Source of the DNA: Wurfbainia villosa
Lineage: Eukaryota; Streptophyta; Magnoliopsida; Zingiberales; Zingiberaceae
Length of the DNA: 64,000 nucleotides
Assembly (NCBI GenBank): GCA_025175895.1
Contig: CM045988.1
Span: 12,305,647 to 12,369,646 of the forward strand
Direction of reading: 5' to 3'
This document shows, in pieces, positions 46,764 to 57,252 of the stretch. Every line of letters begins with the position of its first letter. The first letter of the stretch is position 1. The translations under genes were made by a program, and so were the position numbers. The notes beneath the pieces were generated by a model. That model ran no database searches. It saw nothing but the letters and a program-made list of their open reading frames with translations, and was not told the origin of the DNA.

Positions 46764-49566
46764 GGCACCTGGTGTGTAGATACGAGAGCCACTAATCATG
46801 TCTGCAACACTTTGCAGGGGTTCCAGGAAACCCGATGACTAGCTAAAGGGGATATTACCATTTACTTGGGCAATGCCATGAAGATGGCGGCTATTGCAGT
46901 GGGAGATGTTTTATTTATCTTTTGAGAAAAATAAAGTTTTTGGTTCTTAAGAATTTTCTTTATGTACCTTTATTTAGAAAGAATTGCTTTCGGTTTCTAA
47001 ATTATGGATGGATAATCTATTCCTTTTAATGACAGATTTGTTATAAAAGGAATAGGGATATTATCTATTCAGGTACATAGATAGGAAATTTATAACTTGA
47101 ACCACAAGCTCCCACGATGCAAATTGAAGTTTACAACTCATCTTCTAATTCCGATAAGAGAAAAGAACCTTCGAAGATGAACCAAACATATCTTTGGGAT
47201 CTTAGGCTTGGTCATATTAACCTAAGCAGAATTCAAAGGTTGATAGCTGATGGACCTTTGGGTTCATTAGTGGTAGAGGATCTCCCAACCTGCGAATCTT
47301 GCTTGGAGGGTAAGATGACCAAGAGGCCTTTCAAGGCCAAGGGGTATAGATCCAAAGATGTGTTGGAATTGGTTCATTCTGATTCGTATGATCCTATGTC
47401 TATCCAGGCAAGAGGTAGTTTTGAATATTTTGTCTTTTTCATAGACAATTATTCAAGATGACACTATGATCTGATCGTAGTGGCAAGTACCTCTTGGGAG
47501 AGTTCAGGAACTACTTATCAGAGGCTGGGATTCAATCCCAATTGACTGCACCTGGCACACCCCAGCGGAACGGTGTAGCAGAGCGAAGGAATAGGACTCT
47601 TATGGAGATGGTTAGATCGATGATGAGTTATAATGACTTGCCATATTCGTTCTGGGGATATGCTCTAGATATGGCGGTGTACATTCTGAACTTGGTTCCA
47701 TCTAAATCAGTGCCTTCTACTCCCACAGAGTTGTGGACTGGGCGAAAGGCTAGTCTAAGACATATTCGGATATGGGGAGTCCAGCACATGTGCTGAAGGC
47801 TGATGCTGGTAAGTTGGAACCTCGTACAGAAGTGCACATGTTTGTTGGCTATCCTAAGAGAATGAAGGGTGGTTTGTTTTATAGTCCTAGAGATCAGAGG
47901 GTGGTCGTTAGTACGAATGCCAGATTTCTAGAGGAGGACTATGTGATGAACCACAAACCCACGAGTAGGATTGTTCTTGAGGAGTTGACAGGGGAAGTCC
48001 TGACTTCAGTACCACCGGTAAAAGAGGATATACCACATGTCACTGCACCGCGTGTTACAGAGGATACACAGGTGATACCTCGTCGTAGTGGGAGGGTTGT
48101 GAGACATCCTGATAGATTCTTGTTCTTGGGAGAATCTTCCGATTTGGTCCCTAGCGAACATGAACCTGATCCCTGGACATATGACGAGGCAATCCAAGAT
48201 ATAGATGCAGCATCTTTACAAAGTGCAATGAATACTGAGATTGAATCTATGGATTCAAATCAGGACTAGGAGCTCTTATGCATAACAGCTCATATGGATT
48301 ATGAGGTGTGGCAGATGGATGTCAAGACAGCTTTCCTTAATGGAAGTCTTGAGGAGAACATCTATATGAAGCAACCAGAGATTCATTGCTAAGGGCAAAG
48401 AGCATCTTGTATGTAAGCTTAATCGGTCCATTTATGGATTGAAACAAGCTTCGTGGTCTTGGAACATCAGCTTTGAGGAGGTAAATCAGTCTTATGGATT
48501 TATTCAAAGTTCGGATGAGTCTTGTGTATACAAGAGATGTGACGGAAACGTAGTGGTATTTCTTGTACTATACGTAGATGACATTTTGGTGGTTGACGAC
48601 AACATCGAAGTGTTATCGGACGTAAGGGTATGGTTGTCCAAACAGTTTGATATGAAGGACTTGGGAGAAGCAGGACACATCCTTGGGATCAAGGTTATAG
48701 GGGATCACAGGAAAAGGATGTGGTGCTTATCCCAAGCTTCATAGATAGACACAATCTTGCTCGTTTTAGCATGCAGAACTCCAAGAAAGGTTTTCTACCT
48801 TTTAGGCATGGAGTACCTTTATCTAAAGAGATGTGTCCCAACATCAAAGGAGATAGAGGAGATGAAGGCGGTTCCTTATGCTTCGGCAGTAGAAAGCCTC
48901 ATGTATGCGATGCTCTATACGAGGCCAGATATCTGCTTTGCTGTGGGCATGGTCAGCAGATATCAGAGTAATCAAGGACAGGGACATTGGACTGCGGTAA
49001 AACATATATTGTAGTGCCTGAAAAGGACTAGGGATTATATGCTAGTTTACCGGGCAGACCAATTGCTCCCTGTGGGTTACACGGATTCTGATTTCCAATC
49101 ATATAGGGACTACAGTAAGTCTACCTCGGGTTTTGTGTTTACTTTTAGAGGTGGAGCCATAGTATGGAAGAGTGTCAAGCAGAAATGCATGGCGGACTCT
49201 ACCATAGAAGCTGGGTATGTGGCAGCCCCTGTGGCGGCCAAAGAAGCTGTGTGGCTCAGGAACTTCCTGATGGACTTGGATGTGATTCCTGGTTTGCCCA
49301 GAAATATCACAATTTATTGTGATAATAATGGTGCAGTGGCAAACTCAAAGGAACCACGAGCCCATAAGGTAAGTAAATGCATAGAGCGCAAGTACCACCT
49401 GATACGAGAAATCGTAAAGGAGGTGGAAGTTGCTGTCGCCAAGATTGCATCAGAGGATGACCTGGTAGACCCTTTCACTAAGGCCCTTCTAGCGAGAGCG
49501 ATGATAGGCATGTGGAGGGAAGGGGAATCAGATATATGGCAGTGTGATGATAGCATAGTCTTTTAG
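46764..49566 (+). pseudogene. pol: C pol, with internal deletions
   Basis: Protease: GTWCVDTRATNHV near 46764, with Arg instead of the catalytic Gly. Integrase N-domain: LWDLRLGHINLSRIQ and CESCLEGK (47190-47320). Core: LVHSDSYDPM and FIDNYSR; then a deletion to SDRSGKY near 47467, and NGVAERRNRTLMEM near 47572. A stop or frame change follows near 47790. Reverse transcriptase has WQMDVKTAFLNGSLEE near 48310, two stops, and YVDDILVV near 48571; its N-terminal part is missing after ESMDSN. RNase H: GYTDSDF, ADSTIEAGY, NNGAVANSKEPRAHK, VDPFTKAL, ending at TAG 49564-49566. Not functional. Confidence 0.9.
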
Positions 49567-49569
49567 TAT

Positions 49570-49580
49570 AAGTGGGAGAT
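49570..49580 (+). other. C polypurine tract
   Basis: AAGTGGGAGAT directly before the 3' LTR; the pol stop is four bases upstream. Confidence 0.82.
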
Positions 49581-51841
49581 TGTTGGAATGTATACTGAAA
49601 TCCTAGCTCTTTTTATATGAACATTTTTATTTTGAAATAAGAATCACATGATCATTGTTTGCACTTTATATTTATTATATGTGTGCATATTGTCTAATAT
49701 TTTACATTGTAGATAACATGGTGCTTGGTGTGGCACAAAAGATCATGTTATCAGTCCCTTGTAGAATATAAGTAGAGGCTCACAACCAAGATGGTTTTGG
49801 ACAAACCATTGGCATGGTTGTAGTGTAGCTTGGTATTGTTTTGTCTTGAACATAGAGTTACACTAGTACACTTTAGGTGTATTGAGCAGACTGATATAGA
49901 GGTGATTCAATTTATTGGCCAATGACACCGACCTGACTGGATATTATGTTGTACATGCTCTAATCCCTATATAATAGCAATACGTAAATACTTAGTATTT
50001 ATTTCTTTGATTTACCAAAGGGTGAGATTTCTATGGATTAAATCAATATGCCCGGTAAGTTGGGAAATGATATTATTTATATGGTGTGCCGTTGATTATA
50101 GGAGGAAACCGTGTCCTATATATTAGGTTGATGATGTCCCCTTGAGGAGCTCATAAGGTTCATCATGTAAACCCTACAGGTTGACTTAGTCAACATGATG
50201 ATAAGGTTGAGTGGTACTACTCGAGGAGTTAGATGTTAATTGATTGATGGTCAGTAAATCAATCAATTGATGGACATTCGATATCTTAAACACGAGGAGA
50301 TGGATGTACAAATAATATATGGAGCCCATATTAATTTATGGGGGTTGGTGAGGTAGTTCAATGATGATCCTCTAGTGGAATGGAACATCATTGATGAATC
50401 AAGTTTGTGTGGTTCCGATCCATCGGGTGGCCAAGATCTAACTCCTCCTCATGGTCCCTATTGTAGCCTATTAACACTTCATGAAGTCTAGATCCAATGA
50501 TGAAACCCTAGATCCGACGGTGGAGATTAAATCCCTAGATCCGATGGTTGGGATTAAATCCCTAGATCCGACGGTTGGGATGAAACCCTAGATCCGATGG
50601 TTGGGATGAAACCCTAGATCCGACGGTTGAGATTAAATCCCTAGAACCAATGGAGGAGATTAAACCAAGGCCTAAACCTAACTCTATATATATGGGCTTA
50701 GGCTTGGGCGGCAAGAGATGGATAAAAAAAAAGGAAAAGATGGAAAAACCTAATTGAGATAAGGTGGCTTGGGCGGCAAGAAATAGGAGGAGGCTAGGGT
50801 TAGGGTTTGGTTCACAATGGTGGGCGGCAACCCTTCTTCCTCCTTCCTCCTTGGTTTGGCCGACGCCCAAGCTTCTCCCTTCCTTCTATGGCTTAGGTTG
50901 AATGGCATTAGGATAGCTTCCCTTGGGCGGCAATCAAATCCTAGTTGGGATAGGATTGGGGTTGGGCGGCTAGGGTTAGGGTTTTGGGATTAGGTTGGGC
51001 GGCAACAAGAAGATGAAGATCCTTTTCTTCTTCCTTCTAAGTGTTGGCCGGCCACTATCCTTGTTCCCTCTACCTTGTCCGGAGCTCAACCTATTCTCCT
51101 TCCCTTCATCCGTGGCCGGAAATTGTGAGAGCTTTGTCTAGGGTTTGGGCGGCAACAAGGAGGAGGATTGTTTTCCTTTCTTTTCTCCAAGTGTTGGCCG
51201 GCGCCCATGCCCTTGTTGTTTCTCTTTTGGTTGGTTTCCATACTCCATTTGATCTTCCTTGGCCGGCGGCAACATCGAGTTTATTGACTTGGTGGCCGGT
51301 TCTAGAAAGGAAGATGAGTTTTGTTTTAGGATCTTCCTTTGTTCCTAGTGAACAAGGAAAGGAAGATTGGTGATCTAGGAGGCTTCAACTTTTGGTAGAT
51401 CGTCGCCTACACGACGTCCAAAAGGAGGGAGGACATACAATAGAAGATCAAGAGGTATAACAAGGGGTATAATCTTGTTTATTTTGATTAATATTCTTTT
51501 GTATTATGTTTATAATTGCTTTTCAATTATATGTATGTTTTGTGTGGATGCTTACTTTATGTATGTGTTGATTATACTAGTTTACATTTGTATGTATTTG
51601 TATAATCATGGACCCCGATAAGAAACACAAAAACCGGCGATCCGTCCGTCGTCTCTTCTGCGGCTAATCGACTAGAAGAGTTGATTGCTTGAACAACAAG
51701 TTTGTTCAAGCGATCGCTCGAGTCGTTGGCACAACGACGAATTGGTTGTGCTTAGGAAACTCATCCCATCCGGATTAGTTTTCATTAGTGAAAATTTTAA
51801 TCCGGGGACATGGGAGCCAATGAGCCTCCTAATTTCCAACA
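49581..51841 (+). repeat. C 3' LTR (2261 bp)
   Basis: Very similar to 43029-45331. Differences include one fewer tandem unit (50490-50645) and a shorter end (GAGCCTCCTAATTTCCAACA). TATA box TATATATA at 50685-50692. Confidence 0.92.
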
Positions 51842-51846
51842 CGAAG

Positions 51847-52018
51847 TCCTCCCGGTGTTGCCCGACCACTATGGTTCTCTCCAAGTGTCGCTGACATTCG
51901 ACTTAGCTTAGCATTTCTGCATACTTGATTCAGCTCGTGAGATAATGATATATCCTTGACTTTGCGTCTTTTGCCATAATCAAAATACCGGTTCGACTAA
52001 GGTGCCCCTGCACCAACA
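51847..52018 (-). repeat. B2 3' LTR, segment 3
   Basis: The last part of the B2 3' LTR on the plus-strand map, ending CACCAACA at 52018 beside the PPT. The three segments total about 1.1 kb, the normal B LTR length. Confidence 0.85.
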
Positions 52019-53120
52019 ATCTCCCCCTTTTTGATCCTATGGCAAATTTACACAAAGTTAAGGGAAAATATAAAGTAGAAAAAGAGTAAGATAAACGTTA
52101 CGCTCATTTGTAGTGAACTCCCTCTTAACCTTCGATGAGTTTTAAAACAAAAGTTTAATTTTCAAAAATTTAAATTTTGTTCTCCCCCTTAACTTATGAT
52201 CTTCTCCCCCTTTTGCCATGAATAAAAAAAACTATGGAGTTTTATATAAAACGTAGGGGTTTTTTAATAGAAAAGATAACATGCATAAAGATTATCTAAT
52301 ATGAGTCCAAGCATGTGTCTTGATTTAATTTGGTTCGAGGTATAGCCCTCTGCACCAACAATGTAAGTTTTTTGGAAACTAAGTTTGATTTTCAAAATAC
52401 TTATAAAATTAGCTTTGAGTTCCATAATACGTATACGCTAATAACTTTTGAAAATATATGACCCTTAGGGTTTGTTTGATCAAATATATAAGGTATAGAA
52501 GAGTTAGGGGGCGCTAAACATTGACCTAGAAGGTTGTATATTTAGAGTTTTGTCCGAGTATAAATAAACATTTAAGCTCAATAGTTTGAAAAATAGATAG
52601 CATTTTTAAAAGGATTATGTAAATTGAAATTGTTCCTTATTTATCTCACCCATTCTAAGTGTCTTAGAATTGGTTCACCTTATATGTTGTGTGAGATGAT
52701 TCCAATTTTATCTTGATTAAGTTTTAATGATTTAAAACTGGTCAACCTTGCGTTAGATTCGGATTTGATCCCAAGCTCATCAAGTCACCATTTCAAGATC
52801 TTGGCTTCCAGGTCGTGGCGAGGCACAGGGGCCTTCTTTGATCGAAAAAATGACCACTTCCTCAGACAAAGCCAATTTCGAGAAAATAGTAACTTGACTC
52901 ACCTAAGACCACTTCTTGGTCTAACTAGTTTAGGATATGATGAGGTAGCTTCAGCTAGTTCCACTCGGTCAAGTGAACCGAACTAGATACGCCTTATCTA
53001 GCTCGAATACATGAGACTCTGTTTTCCTAGCGTACTATCATCTCGCCATGTCCTGGTACTATGTTATCAAGCATTGATGAGTTATAGTCCTATCTAACCA
53101 TTCTAAAGAAAATAAGAGGT
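52019..53120 (-). other. B2 PPT and non-coding region with pol deleted
   Basis: PPT 52019-52032 (AAAAAGGGGGAGAT, minus). Extra purine tracts near 52180 and 52205. Near 52350 a second GCACCAACAATG, like an LTR end, occurs without a tract. From about 52620 to 53120 the sequence matches the gag-pol spacer of B1 and B3, including TTCCAGGTCGTGGCGAGG near 52806. Spacer and tail are thus joined with no pol between them. Confidence 0.72.
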
Positions 53121-54659
53121 TTAGGTTATCGGATATACTATTTTGGTATTATCTCCCCCTGGATCATTGAACCAGTATGGTCTGCTCAAGTAATGAACTT
53201 GATCCTGGGGAATCCAAAACCTATTGGTCCTTATATGTGAGTTTAATAAGGTTTTCGGGACCCACGCTTGGACTCGATGATGACTACAATTTACGATAGA
53301 CATGTAAGATCTATTCGTAGTATTTGAGCTATATCTGAGTTCGGCTCTGTTGTACACGACTCTCTGAGTTCCAAGAAGTCGGTTAAGATTCTTGGACCCC
53401 GTCGAGAACTTGTTCAACCGAGCTTCGAGCTCTTGGACTCGTCCTTTCAAGAGAGAGTTCTCTTCTTCGAGTTTTTCAACTCGAGTTGAGTCCTCCTCTT
53501 GAACTCGACTAGTCGAAGAGTTTAGGGGTGTCTCTTGTTTGAGGGTTTCAACCTCCTCAACCAAGGACTCGACCCTAGACTCGGATTTAGCTAATTTCCT
53601 AGTTAGAAATTTAATTGTATTGTAAAGCGTATGAATTAGTGACCGGCTAACCTTAATTTTCTCTTTTGGTCCGGCTTTGAGTTGCTTCTCGAAGTAGTCC
53701 TCGAGTTCGGAGTCGGTGTTGTAATTGGATTCGGATTCGGACTCTGACTCGGACTCTTCGGGTCTTGCCATGCATGCTATGCCGACGCCTTCTTCATTGT
53801 CCCATGTTGCATGAAAAGCCTTCTTTTGATTTGATTTGAATTGTGCCCTCTTTTTGTTCTTTAGTAGCCTCCTTTTCCTCCGAATGATCTTCCGTACTAT
53901 GTTTACTATTGCTTCCACCTCTTCGGACTCGGACTCTGATTTGTCTTCGGGTTCAAGTCCATCTTCTTGCCTGGTAGGTGGCTTGCTTCTTTGTTGTGCA
54001 AGTAGAGCAATACCTCTCTCGGCCCATACCACGTTAGTCTGCTCATGAAGTTCAAACTCAGAAAATAACTCGTCTAACCTAAGCTTCAAAAGGTCCTTAG
54101 AGACCTTGTAGGCATCGACCATGGATGCCCACAAGGTAGTCCTAGGAAATGAATTAAGAACGTACCTTAGGAGGTCACGGTTTTAGACCTTGTGTCCGAT
54201 AGTGTGCAGGCCATTGACAATGTCCTGGACGCGGGCGTGTAGTTGTGTCACCGTCTCATGTTCCTGCATCTTAAGGTTATACAACTTATTAAGTAGTAAA
54301 TCACGCTTACTTACCTTCGCGTTGTTAGTCCCTTCGTGTAGTTCTATGAGTTTTGTCCACAGATCTTTTGCGCTGATGAAGGGTCCGATGCGGTTGAGCT
54401 CTTCCTTAGACAAACCGCATTGCAATATTTGGGTTGCTCTTGCATCGGCTTCGATTTGCCTCTTGGTTGCATTGGTCCACTTGTTGAAATCCAAGGGCTC
54501 GGCTTGATCATTGGTGGGTAGAGAAAAGCCAGTTTGGATGATTATCCAAGATTCGACTTGTGTTTTTAGAAAACACTCCATCCGACCATTCCAGTAACGG
54601 AAATCATCTCCGCTAAAGAACGGAGGTCGGGTGGTGTTGTACCCCTCAATGTGGGCCAT
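53121..54659 (-). pseudogene. gag: B2 gag: nearly intact, zinc knuckle lost
   Basis: The ATG at 54659 opens MAHIEGYNTTRPPFFSGDDF. The full UBN2 region follows (YWNGRMECFLKTQVESW, SAKDLWTKLIELHEGT, ARVQDIVNGLH). A single in-frame TAA at 54185-54183 is followed in the same frame by LWASMVDAYKVSKDL, an acidic linker, and a basic stretch IIRRKRRLLKNKKRAQFK. Where B1 and B3 have CYECNRFGHIK, B2 goes straight from the basic stretch to KKAFHATW, so the CCHC knuckle is absent. A Ser/Glu run, a coiled coil (EEENSLLKGRVQELEARL) and RFWIPQDQVHYLSRPYW close the frame at 53121. The basic stretch could bind RNA instead, but that is only inference. 513 codons, one stop. Confidence 0.9.
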
Positions 54660-55133
54660 AAAGAAAAACTTGCACACACAAAACAAAAAAACACAAAAAA
54701 AAACTTGCCAAGACTCGAGTCTTGGATTAGTGGTGCGGGAAATAAAAAAAACAAACAAGAAATAGAAAGTTAAACAAAGAGATAAGAAACTAAACAAAAA
54801 GTAAGTACTCATAACCTTCGATGTCCTCGAAAGGGTACTAAACGTTGATTTATGGGGATAAAGAAAGCTTTTTATGGGGGTAAACCTAGGTAATGTAGAT
54901 CTCTCAGAGAGCTTCAATTTGGTGGGTAGAACATTTTGTGAGTCCACTTGTAGAAAAAGTTATGCTCGTTTGATCGTGAGGTACTCCGAAGGCGATTAGT
55001 ACTTGCAAAAACACAACCAAAAACTTTGTACCAAGACTTGGTCTTGGATTAGTAGTGTGGGAGAAATCTTAAAATGATAAATACGAAAAGAAAAATGCTC
55101 GACCAGTGGTTGCACCGAATCTGAGCGCCCCTG
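54660..55133 (-). other. B2 untranslated leader
   Basis: About 470 bp between primer site and gag, matching the B3 leader (41867-42337). Two copies of a motif AAGACT(C/T)G(A/G)GTCTTGGATTAGT(A/G)GTG occur near 54711 and 55034. Confidence 0.6.
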
Positions 55134-55145
55134 GCTCTGATACTA
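55134..55145 (-). other. B2 primer binding site, one mismatch
   Basis: The minus strand reads TAGTATCAGAGC instead of TGGTATCAGAGC, three bases inside the LTR start at 55148. Confidence 0.8.
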
Positions 55146-55147
55146 AT

Positions 55148-55625
55148 TATTGGATCGAGCGGATCGCTAGAGGGGGGTGAATAGCGATAAAACTTTTTCT
55201 TCGAATTCGTTCGGTAGACAATTAAATGCAGCGGGAAGATAAATGAATAAATAAACAAGACAAATGGATTTTTTACTTGGTTCGTAGCCTTCGGCTACTA
55301 CTCCAAGGCCCTAACGGTCCTAGACCGTGTATGGAGGGCAATTCACTAAAACACTCCTCCTCGTTGGATGTAGGAGTTAGACGATTACAAAAACCTTCAA
55401 AAGCAAAAGATAGAGAGACAAACCCTCTCTTCTATTAATGTAAAATGCAACGATAGAAAATCTCGATTAACAAAAATAATTGCAATATTAATGAAATGAC
55501 AAAGTAAGATTATACCAACAACTAGGGAATAGAAATTAAGCTAGGGTTGTTGGTGTTTCGACAGCACTTCGTCGTTGTAGAGTCGTCGGAGAGTCGCAGC
55601 ATTGTGGAGGCTTTAGGGCACTTAG
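55148..55625 (-). repeat. B2 5' LTR, segment in window
   Basis: Matches 35097-35580. Its end base is mutated (TATTGG for TGTTGG). A3 interrupts it after CTTAG (55621-55625). The remainder lies beyond 64000. Confidence 0.85.
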
Positions 55626-55731
55626 TGTTGGTGCAATCGGCCCAGGTCACGATTGACCAGGACTCGAGTTTGACTCGAGTGATATTTTGATGTTTCGACA
55701 AAAACATATGACAATGTAATTGTCATTTGGT

Positions 55732-56150
55732 AAAGTCCAAGTCTTGAGTACTTGGCATGGAAAGTCCAAGTGGGACACTTGGCATTGGGAAAAGTCCAAG
55801 CATGGGTCTTGGCAATGTAAAGTCCAACATGGGTTGGCAAGGAAAGTCCAAGCATGGGTCTTGGCAATGTAAAGTCCAACATGGGTTGGCAAGGAAAGTC
55901 CAAGCATGATCTTGGCATGAAAAGTCCAACATGGGTTGGCAAGGAAAGTCCAAGCATGGTCTTGGCATGAAAAGTCCAACATGGGTTGGCAAGGGAAAGT
56001 CCAAGCTTGAGTCTTGGCATTTGAGAAGTCCAAGGGTTTGATATTGGCGGCGTAAAGTCCAAGCGGGAGTCTTGGCAGCATAAGTCCAATGGTTGGCGGC
56101 GTAAAGTCCAAGCGGAGTCTTGGCAGCGTAAGTCCAAAGTGCCTTGGCGG
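55732..56150 (+). repeat. Array of 16 short inverted repeats in A3 U3
   Basis: Each 20-30 bp unit has the form AAGTCCAA-loop-TTGGC. Stems are CCAAGTG/CACTTGG, CCAAGT/ACTTGG, CCAAG/CTTGG or CCAAC/GTTGG; the last differs from the third on both arms, so pairing is kept. The 3' LTR copy (about 62768-63135) has two units fewer, one 49-bp pair. U3 is transcribed only from the 3' LTR, so the units would lie near the RNA 3' end. Confidence 0.75.
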
Positions 56151-56350
56151 TGTAGACACCGTTAGCATGACATAGCCGATGGAAGCACCTGAAGGCTAGC
56201 GCGATGGATGAACAAGTCATGGATGACTTGGAGGGATCCGAGAGGCGTGAGGCTGATGAAGGTGGCTAGAAGGCTTAGGTCTAGGCTAAGGGTGGTCTAG
56301 CAAGTATGGGGGAACCATACTTGGGTTAAAACCTCATGTTTGAGGTGTGC

Positions 56351-56673
56351 CAGTCGACTGGTGCCATGTGGCAGTCGACTGGACCGAGTCAACTAGGGTT
56401 TGACTGTGGGTTATGGCCTAGCAGTCGACTGCCAAAGTTGTGCAGTCGACTGATGGCTCGAGCAGTCGACTGATCGTGTGATCAGTCGACTGGTGCTCAA
56501 GAAATCGGCCACAGAATGTAGTCGAGACTGGTCGAGTGAGGACTCCATCAGTCGACTGATGGTCACAATCAGTCGACTGATGAAGGTTCCGTTTGACTTA
56601 TCCAGCGTGGATCTAGCCGTTGTCTCACGACAACAGTGGCATCAGTCGACTGATGGTCCCGATCAGTCGACTG
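56351..56673. promoter_or_regulatory. Ten-copy palindrome array in A3 U3
   Basis: Exact CAGTCGACTG at 56351, 56372, 56422, 56443, 56463, 56483, 56549, 56570, 56643 and 56664. Within clusters the steps are 20 or 21 bp. Several are extended to CATCAGTCGACTGATG. The array ends about 30 bp before the TATA box. Binding by a dimeric factor is inference. Confidence 0.65.
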
Positions 56674-56701
56674 ATCGACTTTTTCCAGCACAGGTTGAAG
56701 C

Positions 56702-56708
56702 TATATAT
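56702..56708 (+). promoter_or_regulatory. TATA box of A3 5' LTR
   Basis: TATATAT in the context GCTATATATGGAGCTCG. The position relative to the palindromes is kept in the 3' LTR (about 63695) and in the fragment at 4861. Confidence 0.65.
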
Positions 56709-57186
56709 GGAGCTCGTGATTGAGGAAAAAAAAAGGTTTCTTTGAAGTGATTTGGGGCGAGTTGCTGCTGCAATTCAGGGTCTCCAAGTGCTACTCGATC
56801 AACCTAGCGATCAAGCATTCAAGAGCATTTGTAAAGTGTTTTTCTTTACTAGTTTTGCTTTGTATTTCATTGTGTTCGCTTGTAGCTCTTGATTATTGTT
56901 GTAATCATCCCGTACGAGGTTTCTCCGCCTCCAGATTGTTCCGAGAATGAGTGTTTATTAGTGTTTGCGTGTGCATCACTAGAGCTCGTAGAGCTCGATC
57001 CGTGGAGTAGGAACCTTGAGGTTCCGAACCACGTTATATCATCGTGTTCGTGTGTGATTATATATTTTGTTATTGCTTTTATTATCTATATTCCACTGCG
57101 CTAACGAAATTGTAGACACGAACGCCAAAGAATTTCATTGACGCTATGCACCCCCCCCCTCTAGCCATTCCAATATTCCTAACAAG

Positions 57187-57198
57187 TGGTATCAGAGC
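57187..57198 (+). other. A3 primer binding site
   Basis: TGGTATCAGAGC, two bases after the LTR end. Confidence 0.92.
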
Positions 57199-57252
57199 CC
57201 GGGGCTCTTCTACGGATTAACAACCCGGAGTTAAGAAGCTAGAGGGAAGAAT

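Larger units (their letters stand above)
43029..51841 (+). mobile_element. C: complete copia element with decayed coding region
   Basis: 5' LTR 43029-45331, primer site 45334-45345, internal region 45332-49580, PPT 49570-49580, 3' LTR 49581-51841. TSD CGAAG at 43024-43028 and 51842-51846. 8813 bp. The LTRs are very similar, which implies recent insertion, yet the internal region has several deletions and stops. Domain content (integrase before reverse transcriptase) is copia. RNase H motifs such as ERKYHLIREIV and DPFTKAL are like those I associate with the Tork/Angela group; the lineage is a guess. Confidence 0.93.
55626..57184 (+). repeat. A3 5' LTR (1559 bp)
   Basis: TGTTGGTGCAATCGG...ATTCCTAACA. 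Order: LTR start shared with B, inverted-repeat array (55732-56150), conserved GGATCCGAGAGGCG segment, ten palindromes (56351-56673), TATA box (56702), leader, CT-rich motif CACCCCCCCCCTCTAGCC. A minus-strand frame of over 160 codons through the array is a repeat artefact. Confidence 0.93.

Noticed and set aside
55622..56220. Three overlapping minus-strand frames of 165-173 codons with repeated 'LDFPCQ' or 'GLSLPTHVGL' words, and their twins near 62648-63208
   Set aside because: They run through the short inverted-repeat array of the A LTR. All three frames stay open because the unit lacks stops; there is no domain, and length varies with repeat number.
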